From positions 1-49,479 of IMG/VR virus record IMGVR_UViG_3300036851_000275: a stretch of DNA of 49,479 nt; one strand, written 5' to 3'. Numbering within the stretch: the stretch's first letter is position 1; each line of letters starts with the position of its first letter. A program made the translations under genes and the position numbers. Positions 7,789 through 22,708 of this stretch are shown piece after piece. The notes under the pieces were generated by a model. That model searched no databases, was not told where the DNA came from, and saw nothing but the letters and a program-made list of their open reading frames with translations. The stretch comes from a virus.

Positions 7789-8312
7789 CTGAGCCGCTGG
7801 AATGCGTCGACACCGCCAGCGAGGTGATCAACGCGTTCATCGTCGCGATGCGTGAAGCGTTCGACCCCGAAAGTGTCTGCCCGCCTGATGGCGGTGGCTC
7901 CACCGATGTGCGGTTCTTCGCGGGTGACGCCGCGCCGGCGGCCGCGTGGGACGCGCACGCTGACGGGGCGGGCTGCTCGCAGCCGTTCTTGTGGGTGCGG
8001 GTTGTGCAGCGTTACCGGAGCAAAGAGTTCCCGGCCCCCATGGTCGTCACTGACTGCGACCTGCCGCGGGTGATGGAGGTGGAGGTCGGCGTCGCACGGT
8101 GCGCCGTCACCGATGAGCAGCCGACGTGGGAGCAGTACACCGATGAGGCGAACGTCAGTTTGGATGACAGTTGGCGTATCGAGAAGGCGTTGTGCCGGGT
8201 GCGGGGGCTGCTCAACAAGAATGACTACCGGGTCGGCGCAGGCAGCATCACCCCATACGGGCCCGAGGGAGGTTTGATTGCCTGGTCTGGTGTCGCGTTC
8301 GTGCAGTTCTGA
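7785..8312 (+). CDS. Tail terminator or neck-type connector protein
   Basis: 175 residues from GTG. The features FLWVRVVQRYRSKEFP, DLPRVMEVEVGVARCAV and TPYGPEGGLIAWSGVAFVQF are shared with actinophage proteins between the adaptor and the tail genes, usually annotated as tail terminator. These form a ring that ends tail-tube polymerisation. The precise position in the neck is inferred from gene order. Confidence 0.65.
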   Translation: MTEPLECVDTASEVINAFIVAMREAFDPESVCPPDGGGSTDVRFFAGDAAPAAAWDAHADGAGCSQPFLWVRVVQRYRSKEFPAPMVVTDCDLPRVMEVEVGVARCAVTDEQPTWEQYTDEANVSLDDSWRIEKALCRVRGLLNKNDYRVGAGSITPYGPEGGLIAWSGVAFVQF

Positions 8313-8341
8313 CCGCACCACCGTTTGGCATGGTGGGCGGC

Positions 8342-8743
8342 ATGGCGAACGTGATCATCGAAGGCACCGGCAGTTGGGTCGGCTTGGGGCGTGGGCAACG
8401 GCGCACTGTTCCGTTGACGCCGCGGTATCGGAAGCTAGCCGCGCGGGGCTTCGTCACCTTCGTGACCGACCCGACGCCGACCGGCCAAGAGGGCACCACG
8501 GCCGCAGATCCTCTGCCCACCAGTGACCTACCTGCCGCCGAAGGCGAAGTCGAGTACGTCGATGACACCGTGGAGGACACCAGCGACGTGCCCCACGGCC
8601 CGCCGTCTAAGAATGCCAGCCGTAAGGAGTGGGCGGCGTGGTTCGAAGCTGAAGCCATCGGATACCCCGACAACGCCACCCGTGACCTGCTCGTCGCCGC
8701 GTGGGAGCAGGTCGAGCAGCAGCGGGCCCAAGAGCAGCAGTAG
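8342..8743 (+). CDS. Minor head-tail protein with C-terminal HeH-like segment
   Basis: 133 residues from ATG 8342; ATG 8330 would add four residues and neither has a clear SD. The N-terminus is a short beta-rich part (VIIEGTGSWVGLGRGQRR), the middle is acidic and disordered, and the end (SRKEWAAWFEAEAIGYPDN, then TRDLLVAAWEQ) resembles the helix-loop-helix of actinophage connector proteins. Probably a stopper or connector component. Confidence 0.55.
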   Translation: MANVIIEGTGSWVGLGRGQRRTVPLTPRYRKLAARGFVTFVTDPTPTGQEGTTAADPLPTSDLPAAEGEVEYVDDTVEDTSDVPHGPPSKNASRKEWAAWFEAEAIGYPDNATRDLLVAAWEQVEQQRAQEQQ

Positions 8744-9165
8744 TGGCCGACGTTCGTGTCACGTCGATCCGGTTCGACATCAACCGGGTGGGGTTGGAGC
8801 GGCAGGTGCCGCCGATACTGCGCAAGGTGCATTCGTCGCTGACCCGCAAAACCGCCACCCAGGCGAAAGTGGATGTGCCAGTGCGCACAGGGCATCTGGG
8901 CCGGTCGATCCGTGAGGATCCGCAGGTGTTCACCGGCCCGTTCCGCGTGACGGGCGGTGTCACGGCGCACGCGAAGTACGCCGCTGCGGTGCATGAGGGC
9001 AGCCGGCCGCACGTGATCCGGGCACGGCGGGCTAAGGCGCTGCATTTCGTGTGGCATGGCCGTGAGGTGTTTTTCCGGAAGGTCAACCATCCGGGTACGC
9101 GGGCTCGTCCGTTCCTGCGTAACGCCGCTGTCCGTGTCGTGGCCTCGGACCCGCGGATCCACTGA
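8743..9165 (+). CDS. HK97-gp10-like tail completion protein
   Basis: 140 residues from GTG overlapping the preceding stop. KVDVPVRTGHLGRSIRED, then YAAAVHEGSRPHVIRAR and GTRARPFLRNA are the hallmark sequences of the HK97 gp10 family, which completes the tail end that joins the head. Length and position fit the family. Confidence 0.85.
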   Translation: MADVRVTSIRFDINRVGLERQVPPILRKVHSSLTRKTATQAKVDVPVRTGHLGRSIREDPQVFTGPFRVTGGVTAHAKYAAAVHEGSRPHVIRARRAKALHFVWHGREVFFRKVNHPGTRARPFLRNAAVRVVASDPRIH

Positions 9166-9308
9166 AGCGCTGCTGCACCCGCGCTAGTGATGATCGGCGT
9201 GCGATGCCGGGTCCGCGCTGGTGCAGCTTGTCATGGGTCGTCACCAAAGTAGCGCGGGCTCGGCGTCCACCCAAGAGGCTGCACCGCGCGGGTTCATGAT
9301 GCGTGCTT
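9166..9308. other. 143-base gap with an 8-bp inverted repeat
   Basis: GCTGCACC (9172-9179) pairs with GGTGCAGC (9220-9227) across 40 bases, and GCTGCACC recurs near 9280. No convincing gene was found. It may hold a regulatory site ahead of the tail chaperone. Confidence 0.3.
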
Positions 9309-9797
9309 ATGACAGCTGCATCTGTACCAACGCTCCACACTGACATTGAGTCGACCGATCCTGATGAGGTGGTCGACGCTGACATGGTTCCGGTTGAGCC
9401 TGCGCCGCCTGCGAAGCGTTCCAAGGCCAAAGCCAAGGCCGCTGAGCTCGCCAAAGTAGAAGATGAAACACCACCCGAACCCGAGACGGTGGTCCTCGAC
9501 GCCGACTGGGACCATGAGCGCATCGAGTTCCGCGGCGACGACCTCGCGATCCGCAAACCGACGCGGCAAGCGGTCTCGGGGCTGTCGACTGCCCTCACGA
9601 AATACGTGCCGGTCACCGTTCAGAACGACATGGTGGGGCTGTTCATTGCCCGCCATCTCGCAGCGGACAGCTACGGGCATGTCATGTCCCGCATGATGAA
9701 TCCCGACGACACCGAGTACACCGCCGACACTGTCGGGGTGTTGATGCGCGCCATCATCGCCACGATGGATATCCACACCGATGGTAAAGACGAGTAA
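9309..9797 (+). CDS. Tail assembly chaperone
   Basis: 162 residues from ATG 9309; GTG 9303 is an alternative. The acidic/Lys-Ala-rich N-terminus is followed by a compact C-terminal part (DWDHERIEFRGDDLAIRKPT, GLFIARHLAADSY, DTVGVLMRAIIATMD) typical of mycobacteriophage tail assembly chaperones, which coat the tape measure during tail assembly. The usual second, frameshift-joined frame is absent: only 28 bases separate its stop from the tape measure start. Confidence 0.7.
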   Translation: MTAASVPTLHTDIESTDPDEVVDADMVPVEPAPPAKRSKAKAKAAELAKVEDETPPEPETVVLDADWDHERIEFRGDDLAIRKPTRQAVSGLSTALTKYVPVTVQNDMVGLFIARHLAADSYGHVMSRMMNPDDTEYTADTVGVLMRAIIATMDIHTDGKDE

Positions 9798-9816
9798 CCG
9801 CACGTCACTTAGTTAG

Positions 9817-17190
<7,374 letters not shown>

Positions 17191-17208
17191 GAGAGGAGGT
17201 CGGTCACC

Positions 17209-18840
17209 TTGCCGTTCAGGGGCTATTTCGAGTTGAACCGTCTTGAGCTGACCAACACCTCACGCATCATCGCCCATCTGGGAATGGAGCCGCCGACCCA
17301 AGATGTGGGGTTCCTCAGCCCAAGCCACCGCGGCGTGGACGAGGAACCGCCCGGCTCAGGCCTCTACATTCCCGACAGCCCCGAAAACCCACCCAGCAGC
17401 GGCCTGTACGACGTCGACCAGGACCACTGGCAGATACAGGAAATGCCACCCGGATCGGGCCTGTACACGCTCGGCGAATGCACCATGACCGAGGTATCCG
17501 AAGGGCTCTACGAAATCCCCCCCACCTCCACCGAAGTCGACGGGCACCCGCTGCTCTACACCCCACCCGACGGCGCGACTCAATACGGGCCCCTGATCTG
17601 GCTCATCGAGGACGGCTGCTGGGGCTCGCCCCGCACCTGCCCCGGATGCAAGTCCCACGTCGACTACGACGACTCCTGGCCGGGGCTGCGGGAATGGCTT
17701 GACGACCCGGTGTACCGCACCGAGCTGGCGCCGTGGTTCACCACCCGCTCACCAGAGTCAGCCGAGTTCGCCGGGGTGTGGGTCACCAGCGTGCGCGGTT
17801 TGGACGCCACCCCGATAAGCCGGCCCATCATCGAGCTGGTGGGGTCGGGGGCGACGGCGGGACCCAACCGTGACCCGTCACGCACCGTAGCTTTTGAGGC
17901 GCTGCTGGTCGCCTGCTCCAACGCCGGACTCGAATACGGTTTGGACTGGTTCGCGTGCCGACTGCGTGAGGCCGCCGAGGGCACCGATTCGACACTGCGG
18001 TACTTCAATTCCCACCCGTCGCACACCGCAGCGGACACCGCCGGTCTGGTCCGCGAGGTGCACGGTGTGGTGTACAAGACAGCGTTGGAGGTCACCGACC
18101 GGTTCGTCACCGACCGCGGACCCAACCGGCAAGCCAACATCTACAAGGTGACGTGGGAGTTCGCGGTCACCCGACCGTACGCGTACGCGCCGCCGATCAA
18201 CCTGGACCTGGTGTGGGACGAGATGCAAACCCAGTCGATCCAGTGGGTTCACGCTCCGCAGTGCACCACCCCGCAGGTGTGCCAATCGATGCCGGTGCTG
18301 TTCTCGGCCACCTGCAAACCGGAGACGGTCGATGTGGTGTCCTCCCCGCCACCCAGCTGCGGCGGCTGTATGCCGGTGTGCAACCTGGAAACCTACGTCT
18401 ACCACGTGCCCACGCTGGAGTTCCCGCTGCGCTGCCATGAGACGGCGGTGAGCATGACGATCAAGAACACCGGCACCAAATCACTGACCATGCAGGGCTA
18501 TTGGCGGTCGTGTATCGCCGACCCCAAGTGCGAGGAGACGTTGTTCCCGGTGCAGATTGCTGGGTTACCGGCGACCGCGATGCTCTCCCTTGACGCCATC
18601 GACGGCCGCTACTGGGCTATCTACGAGGACTCCGACGATCCGCAGGACCGCAGACAGGCCCGGATCACTCCTGGGCTGCGCGGCCGTAGGCTGAAGCCGG
18701 TCGGGATCGTCGGCACCCCGAACGGGTCGCCGTGGACCCCTCCGGTCATTGACCGGGAAGGTTGCTGGCAGTTCGTTGCGCTAGCGCCACCCGGCTCGGA
18801 CTTCGAGATCAAACTGGCGCTGGCTGACCGTGAGGCCTAA
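17209..18840 (+). CDS. Minor tail protein, distal-tail (Dit)-like, with SGLY repeats
   Basis: 543 residues from TTG; GAGAGGAGGT just upstream fixes the start. Motifs YDDSWPGLREWLDDPVYR, APWFTTRSPESAEFAGVWV and SRTVAFEALLVACSNAG match the first minor tail gene after the tape measure in mycobacteriophages (distal-tail type hub). Residues ~45-100 carry three close copies of PP-x-SGLY (EEPPGSGLYIPD, NPPSSGLYDVD, MPPGSGLYTLGE) plus a degenerate one (SEGLYEIPP). These look like an insertion relative to the family. Two Cys-rich patches (CPGCKSHVDYDD, PPSCGGCMPVC) are present. Confidence 0.75.
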   Translation: MPFRGYFELNRLELTNTSRIIAHLGMEPPTQDVGFLSPSHRGVDEEPPGSGLYIPDSPENPPSSGLYDVDQDHWQIQEMPPGSGLYTLGECTMTEVSEGLYEIPPTSTEVDGHPLLYTPPDGATQYGPLIWLIEDGCWGSPRTCPGCKSHVDYDDSWPGLREWLDDPVYRTELAPWFTTRSPESAEFAGVWVTSVRGLDATPISRPIIELVGSGATAGPNRDPSRTVAFEALLVACSNAGLEYGLDWFACRLREAAEGTDSTLRYFNSHPSHTAADTAGLVREVHGVVYKTALEVTDRFVTDRGPNRQANIYKVTWEFAVTRPYAYAPPINLDLVWDEMQTQSIQWVHAPQCTTPQVCQSMPVLFSATCKPETVDVVSSPPPSCGGCMPVCNLETYVYHVPTLEFPLRCHETAVSMTIKNTGTKSLTMQGYWRSCIADPKCEETLFPVQIAGLPATAMLSLDAIDGRYWAIYEDSDDPQDRRQARITPGLRGRRLKPVGIVGTPNGSPWTPPVIDREGCWQFVALAPPGSDFEIKLALADREA

Positions 18841-18843
18841 CCA

Positions 18844-19914
18844 GTGACCCAACCTGCGCCGCCGCCGCGCCTAGACGAACCCCAAGCCGTCTCTGTGCAC
18901 ACCCACGACGGGATTCAGCTTTATGCGTTTCGTCCCGAGGATTTGATCTCGCTGACGTGGAGTCGGGATTTGCGTGATACCTCCCGTTGTGAACTGGTCG
19001 CGCCGCCACCCTGGGCGGATTTCGACCCGACCATCGACATCGTGCCGTGGCTGCACTGGGTCTCCGTCTGGAATGCCCGCGGCACTGATCTGCTGTGGAC
19101 GGGACCGATCCAGAAAGCGGTCGGTAACCGCAAAGCCCTGTCCATTTCGGCACGTGATGTGTCTGCTTACGCATCGCGTACCCGCACCCCTTTGACGAAG
19201 GCGTGGGATTCGGCCGACGCGAGCGTCATCGCCGGGGTGATGTGGGACATGATGATCGAGCTGCACGGCCTGAACGTCAACCCCATCCGACGCATCGACC
19301 CCGACGGCGACGCATTCGACTACAAGGTGAAAGCCGATGAGGCGATGCTCGAGGGCACCATCAAGGAACTCGAGGGTCTAGGGCTGCGGTGGACGGTGGT
19401 CGCCGGAACCCCGATTTTGGGGCCGGCTCCGAAGGAGCCGCTCGCGTCGCTGGGTGAGGCCGATTTCCTGGACGACGGGATCAGCCTCACCGTCGACGGG
19501 TCGGGCACGTTCAACGATGTGCTGCTGCGCGGTGGTGACGCTTTGTCGCGGGCGCATGTGCAGTTGGCTGGGCTGAATCTGCAAACCATCGTGAACGTCG
19601 ACAGCATGTTCGGGGTCAGCAATGTCGACCGGGCAACGTATCAGTACGCCCGCCATACCAGCAAGATCCGCTATTCGCTCGCGGTGCCGTCCGGGGCGAC
19701 GTTGCATCCTGAGGCGCCGGTTTCGCTGGACGAGCTCATTCCCAGTTCTCGGTTCGTGATCAGCGCGTTCGACCTGCGTTTCCTGATGGAGCTGGAGTCC
19801 GTCGATGTGTCGCGTTCCAGCGGGAATGCATCGGTACAGGTGACAATGGATTCCGTCACGGATGAGCTACCGGAGCTGTTGAAGCTTCGCAACACGTCCG
19901 GGTCACCCAGTTGA
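18844..19914 (+). CDS. Minor tail protein, tail-hub/Tal-like
   Basis: 356 residues from GTG. VHTHDGIQLYAFRPEDLISL, then WLHWVSVWNARGTDLLWTGP and LSISARDVSAYASR match the second actinophage minor tail gene (baseplate hub family). Bases 19840-19858 near its end are repeated exactly at 19915-19933, immediately after its stop and at the edge of an insertion-element remnant. The C-terminus may therefore have been reshaped by that event. Confidence 0.75.
   Translation: MTQPAPPPRLDEPQAVSVHTHDGIQLYAFRPEDLISLTWSRDLRDTSRCELVAPPPWADFDPTIDIVPWLHWVSVWNARGTDLLWTGPIQKAVGNRKALSISARDVSAYASRTRTPLTKAWDSADASVIAGVMWDMMIELHGLNVNPIRRIDPDGDAFDYKVKADEAMLEGTIKELEGLGLRWTVVAGTPILGPAPKEPLASLGEADFLDDGISLTVDGSGTFNDVLLRGGDALSRAHVQLAGLNLQTIVNVDSMFGVSNVDRATYQYARHTSKIRYSLAVPSGATLHPEAPVSLDELIPSSRFVISAFDLRFLMELESVDVSRSSGNASVQVTMDSVTDELPELLKLRNTSGSPS
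19840..19858. repeat. 19-base direct repeat, copy 1 (inside tail gene)
   Basis: Sequence GTGACAATGGATTCCGTCA. The second copy is 75 bases downstream, in the same reading phase. Flanking bases differ on both sides. Confidence 0.95.
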
Positions 19915-19933
19915 GTGACAATGGATTCCGTCA
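19915..19933. repeat. 19-base direct repeat, copy 2 (abuts element right end)
   Basis: Exact copy of 19840-19858. It ends precisely at the TTCA (minus strand, 19937-19934) that closes the element's right end, so on the minus strand it occupies the place of a TnpB guide. Confidence 0.95.
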
Positions 19934-20070
19934 TGAACCCCACGGATAAATCCAGGGGCTTGCGGGTCGCAAGTCCTACCCGGCGGGCAGGGTCACGCCG
20001 CGTGCGGCTGCATGACTGCAGCCCTGCTCGCGATGTTGCGGGCAGCGAAAGTATCTGCGGGACCAGCGAG
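19915..20070 (-). ncRNA. Candidate orphan omega RNA (reRNA) of a TnpB remnant
   Basis: In IS200/IS605 elements the 3' end of tnpB and the right end encode the guide RNA scaffold, and the flank supplies the guide. Here, on the minus strand after the tnpB stop, two hairpins remain: CTTGCG/CGCAAG (19973-19959, loop of 3) and CCCC...GGGG (19958-19938, with inner GGA/TCC). They are followed by TTCA and then 19 bases that recur in the adjacent gene. Expression is not shown and the 5' limit is arbitrary. Confidence 0.4.
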
Positions 20071-20159
20071 CCCACACGAAATGCAGCGGAAGTCGGCCCG
20101 GGCGGGACGGTTTCGTTTGTCGATATGTTGAAGTCGGGGAAATCTCGGAGAGTTCCCCG
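19934..20159 (-). mobile_element. Decayed IS200/IS605-type element (MITE-like)
   Basis: About 226 bases between two tail genes. The right end (minus-strand 3' side) has the characteristic AAGCCCC...GGGG hairpin, and the tnpB 3' end lies inside. At the other side a 7-bp hairpin, CGGGGAA/TTCCCCG (20135-20141 with 20053+100 = 20153-20159), may be the left-end palindrome. Transposase and most of tnpB are missing. Exact left boundary uncertain. Confidence 0.6.
19993..20128 (-). pseudogene. tnpB: tnpB 3'-terminal fragment
   Basis: The minus-strand frame reads HIDKRNRPARADFRCISCGL, then AGPADTFAARNIASRAAV and a stop at 19993. This is the C-terminal part of a TnpB (RuvC nuclease) zinc ribbon (FRCxxCG) with the final catalytic Asp of the AD-x-x-AA-x-NI motif. 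The first zinc-ribbon CxxC and everything upstream are gone: similarity stops at about 20128, where a different sequence begins. The longer frame back to 20454 is antisense to the next gene and not coding. Confidence 0.75.
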
Positions 20160-20423
20160 GTGAGCGGGCAGACGACGGGCCGTAAACCCGACACCGACGC
20201 GCAGTGGGCGCGTGACGTTGAGCAGCGGCTACGAACCTTGGAGAGCGGACCGGGAGCGATGCGGGTCGGGTCCTGGGTGATCGCCGACCGCGACGGCGAA
20301 CTGATCGCCACCACCACCGACGGCCGCAGGGTCCAGCTGACCAACCTGAACCCCGACCCAGAGAACGTAGCAACCCCGTTGGCCTCACCAACCCCGCCGA
20401 CCGTGCCGCAGCCGGGTAGGTAG
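20160..20423 (+). CDS. Small minor-tail-region protein
   Basis: 87 residues from GTG directly after the element's hairpin. It has a helical N-terminus (DAQWARDVEQRLRTLES), then VGSWVIADRDGELIATTTDG and a Pro-rich tail. Small proteins of this type follow the hub gene in many mycobacteriophages and are probably virion-associated. The insertion element may have replaced its original upstream region, including the SD. Confidence 0.55.
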   Translation: MSGQTTGRKPDTDAQWARDVEQRLRTLESGPGAMRVGSWVIADRDGELIATTTDGRRVQLTNLNPDPENVATPLASPTPPTVPQPGR

Positions 20424-20437
20424 TTAGGCTGCCACCT

Positions 20438-21073
20438 ATGACTGTGCCCATCATCTACCCGCGAGTATGTATCGACGAGAACCTGCTCGCCACCACCGCG
20501 GGGAAACTTCAGCTGCGGGCGCAGTCGGTTCCCCAGTGCGTAGTCGACCAGGTAGCCACCTCGACAGGTGACGGGTCACTGGTGATGACCCCCAACCTGC
20601 CGGGCAAGCTGCTCATCAACATGCAAAAGCAATGGACGAATAACACCACCCTGGACCAGATGGTGCTGATACGGATCACCCGCGGCCCCCGAACCATCAT
20701 CACCTCCAACCCAAACGCAATCCAGTTTCGTGACCGCTGGACATGGGCTATCGACGGACCCCCCGCGGAACCGGTCACCAGCGATATTCTCAACGGGCAG
20801 GTGGGGTGCGCCGTCGACCTGGGCACCAACAGTGTTGCCGAACCCAACCCCGGCCAGATGTGGATGTGGACCGATGTGCACAGCGCCGACGAGTGGGTCG
20901 GCCCGGTACCGGCGCGTTCATACCTGAAGGTCTGGTACAGGTGTTATGTGTGGACTCCACCACCGTGGAGCGATAACGCGAACAAAAACGCACCCCAGCA
21001 TTCAGCGTCAGCGAAGTACGCCCGCATGCAATTGTGGCGTTTCCCTCAGCAGGGCAATCTGGTGGCCGGATGA
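20438..21073 (+). CDS. Minor tail protein, first of three related genes
   Basis: 211 residues from ATG. Central motif VLIRITRGPRTIITSNPNAI then RDRWTWAIDG recurs in the next gene (VAVMVHRGPRSIVAQSPTTV, HDAWSWAIG). Both also share an end of the form VKVWYRxxVxTPxxW. These are tail-surface proteins of unknown detail in mycobacteriophages. ATGA overlap with the next gene. Confidence 0.6.
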   Translation: MTVPIIYPRVCIDENLLATTAGKLQLRAQSVPQCVVDQVATSTGDGSLVMTPNLPGKLLINMQKQWTNNTTLDQMVLIRITRGPRTIITSNPNAIQFRDRWTWAIDGPPAEPVTSDILNGQVGCAVDLGTNSVAEPNPGQMWMWTDVHSADEWVGPVPARSYLKVWYRCYVWTPPPWSDNANKNAPQHSASAKYARMQLWRFPQQGNLVAG

Positions 21074-21660
21074 GCATCAAGATCTGTACCAGCGAATACC
21101 TGATTTCCGACACGGGTGGGTTGGGTGTGCGGCGGGCCTGGTTTCCCCGCGTGGTTGGTGAGGCGTTTCTGGAATCCACGAGGGACGGGGAGATCACACA
21201 GTCCCCGGACCCTGTGACGATGATCGAAGGCGATGTGGCTTGGTTCAACAACTCCGACGGCGCCCAGAATGTGGCCGTAATGGTGCACCGCGGGCCGCGT
21301 TCGATCGTGGCGCAAAGCCCGACCACGGTTGTGATTCACGATGCGTGGTCGTGGGCTATTGGGAAGAACCCGACGGCGGACTTCCCGTCAGCGTTTGCGG
21401 ACACGTTCGGCGGGAAGTTTCAGATTGACCGGCCATCAGCTGCTGCGGCGGACCTACTGTATGGGCGGGTGTTCATCGACACCGATGATTCCCAGGTGAT
21501 GGTCAATGTCGGGAAGGTGCCGGCGATGCAGTCGTTCCATTTCCGCTACCGGGCCGCAGTACAAACACCGGGGGTGTGGATCAGGCCGTCGGAGTTTGAG
21601 GACCGTTTCGAGGCTCAAGCTCGGTGGACCCGTCTTGTCGCGCTGGGGTGGCCCGCATGA
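21070..21660 (+). CDS. Minor tail protein, second related gene
   Basis: 196 residues from ATG 21070 (overlaps the previous stop); an upstream in-frame ATG falls inside the preceding gene. Shares the HRGPRSIVAQSP / WSWAIG core with its upstream neighbour, indicating tandem duplication. Probably a baseplate or tail-tip component. Confidence 0.6.
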   Translation: MSIKICTSEYLISDTGGLGVRRAWFPRVVGEAFLESTRDGEITQSPDPVTMIEGDVAWFNNSDGAQNVAVMVHRGPRSIVAQSPTTVVIHDAWSWAIGKNPTADFPSAFADTFGGKFQIDRPSAAAADLLYGRVFIDTDDSQVMVNVGKVPAMQSFHFRYRAAVQTPGVWIRPSEFEDRFEAQARWTRLVALGWPA

Positions 21661-22268
21661 CTTCCTGCTTCGATACCGGCCACTTCAAGGCCAGTACCAG
21701 CGGGTATATCGCGCCGCAGACGTGGATGCAGTATCGGCAGGTCGCGACCGGCACCACCGCGAGCAAGGTGGGGACGTTCCCGGTGGCTAGCGGCGGGAAC
21801 AAGGATAAGGTGTTGCAAACCCTCATCACGTTTTGGGTGAACAGTTCCCCGATCCCGCAGTGGGTGTATGGGCTGGTGACGCGCGGCGGTTGCAAGGTCA
21901 CGCTGACGGCCAGGTCGCGGGGCTTTCTGAAGCTCAGTCATGCGGGAGCGGTCGGTTCGAGCGCCGGATCCCTGGTGGAGGTGTCCCGTGTCGGTGTCGG
22001 TGGCAGCGCCGGCAAGGCGGGTTTGTTCGCGGCCGACTCCTATGCCATCGCCGAGCTGAGGCAGAATGCGATCACGATGCCGTTGAAGCCTCAGACGGCC
22101 GGGTTTGTCAAACTCAACGCTGGTCAAACGTTTACGGCGCAGATTGAGTTGCGGTTCGTCTCCGAGTTGTGGCAGTCGGCGGCGATCGACGGTGGCCAGT
22201 CGCAAACAGAGTCGAGCTACGTGACCGGTGAAACCAGGATCGACCTGTTCGCGATCCCCGCGCTCTGA
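21657..22268 (+). CDS. Minor tail protein, third related gene
   Basis: 203 residues from ATG 21657 with ATGA overlap. The segment IPQWVYGLVTRGGCKVTLTA then SRGFLKLSHA aligns in general layout with the two preceding genes (short beta strands around an aromatic-Arg-Gly motif). More diverged. Likely part of the same tail-tip layer. Confidence 0.55.
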   Translation: MTSCFDTGHFKASTSGYIAPQTWMQYRQVATGTTASKVGTFPVASGGNKDKVLQTLITFWVNSSPIPQWVYGLVTRGGCKVTLTARSRGFLKLSHAGAVGSSAGSLVEVSRVGVGGSAGKAGLFAADSYAIAELRQNAITMPLKPQTAGFVKLNAGQTFTAQIELRFVSELWQSAAIDGGQSQTESSYVTGETRIDLFAIPAL

Positions 22269-22302
22269 TTGCGCCTACACCCTCGGTGGTTATCGTCCGC
22301 TC

Positions 22303-22707
22303 GTGGCCTACGTTGTTGCCTACAACCCTTCTGCGCCGGTAGGGGAGCGTCTGGCTCCTGAGGTCCGCACTGAGATCGCGTTGCTGGCTCCGGTGACGAT
22401 TCCTAACGGGTCGGTGACCAACCCGAGGATCGCCGATGAGGCGGTCGAAGAGCGTAATGTTCGCGATGACACAATTCGGGAGTCACACGTCCGCGACGCG
22501 GCGGTCTCCACTCGCACCATCGCGCCGGATGCGGTGACCAGGGACAGGATCGCCCCGGCGTCGGTGGATCACACACGCGTGGACGCGGGTGTGCCCACGG
22601 TGACGGACGTAGACGATCAGCCCATCGCGCTGAAATTCATCCCGTTGACGGCGGCGCAATACGCGGGCATAACCCCCGACCCCAACACCGCCTATCTGAT
22701 CTACTGA
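22303..22707 (+). CDS. Tail fibre-type protein with six decapeptide repeats
   Basis: 134 residues from GTG 22303. The middle consists of six 10-residue units: NGSVTNPRIA, DEAVEERNVR, DDTIRESHVR, DAAVSTRTIA, PDAVTRDRIA, PASVDHTRVD. A small hydrophobic residue recurs at units' positions 4 and 9, the pattern of trimeric beta-helical fibre shafts. The end (FIPLTAAQYAGITPDPNTAY) resembles actinophage tail proteins. Confidence 0.65.
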   Translation: MAYVVAYNPSAPVGERLAPEVRTEIALLAPVTIPNGSVTNPRIADEAVEERNVRDDTIRESHVRDAAVSTRTIAPDAVTRDRIAPASVDHTRVDAGVPTVTDVDDQPIALKFIPLTAAQYAGITPDPNTAYLIY

Positions 22708-22708
22708 C

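Noticed and set aside
19915-20163. Plus-strand 82-residue frame starting at the second 19-base repeat
   Set aside because: It runs antisense through the tnpB remnant and the right-end hairpins, has no SD and no recognisable product.
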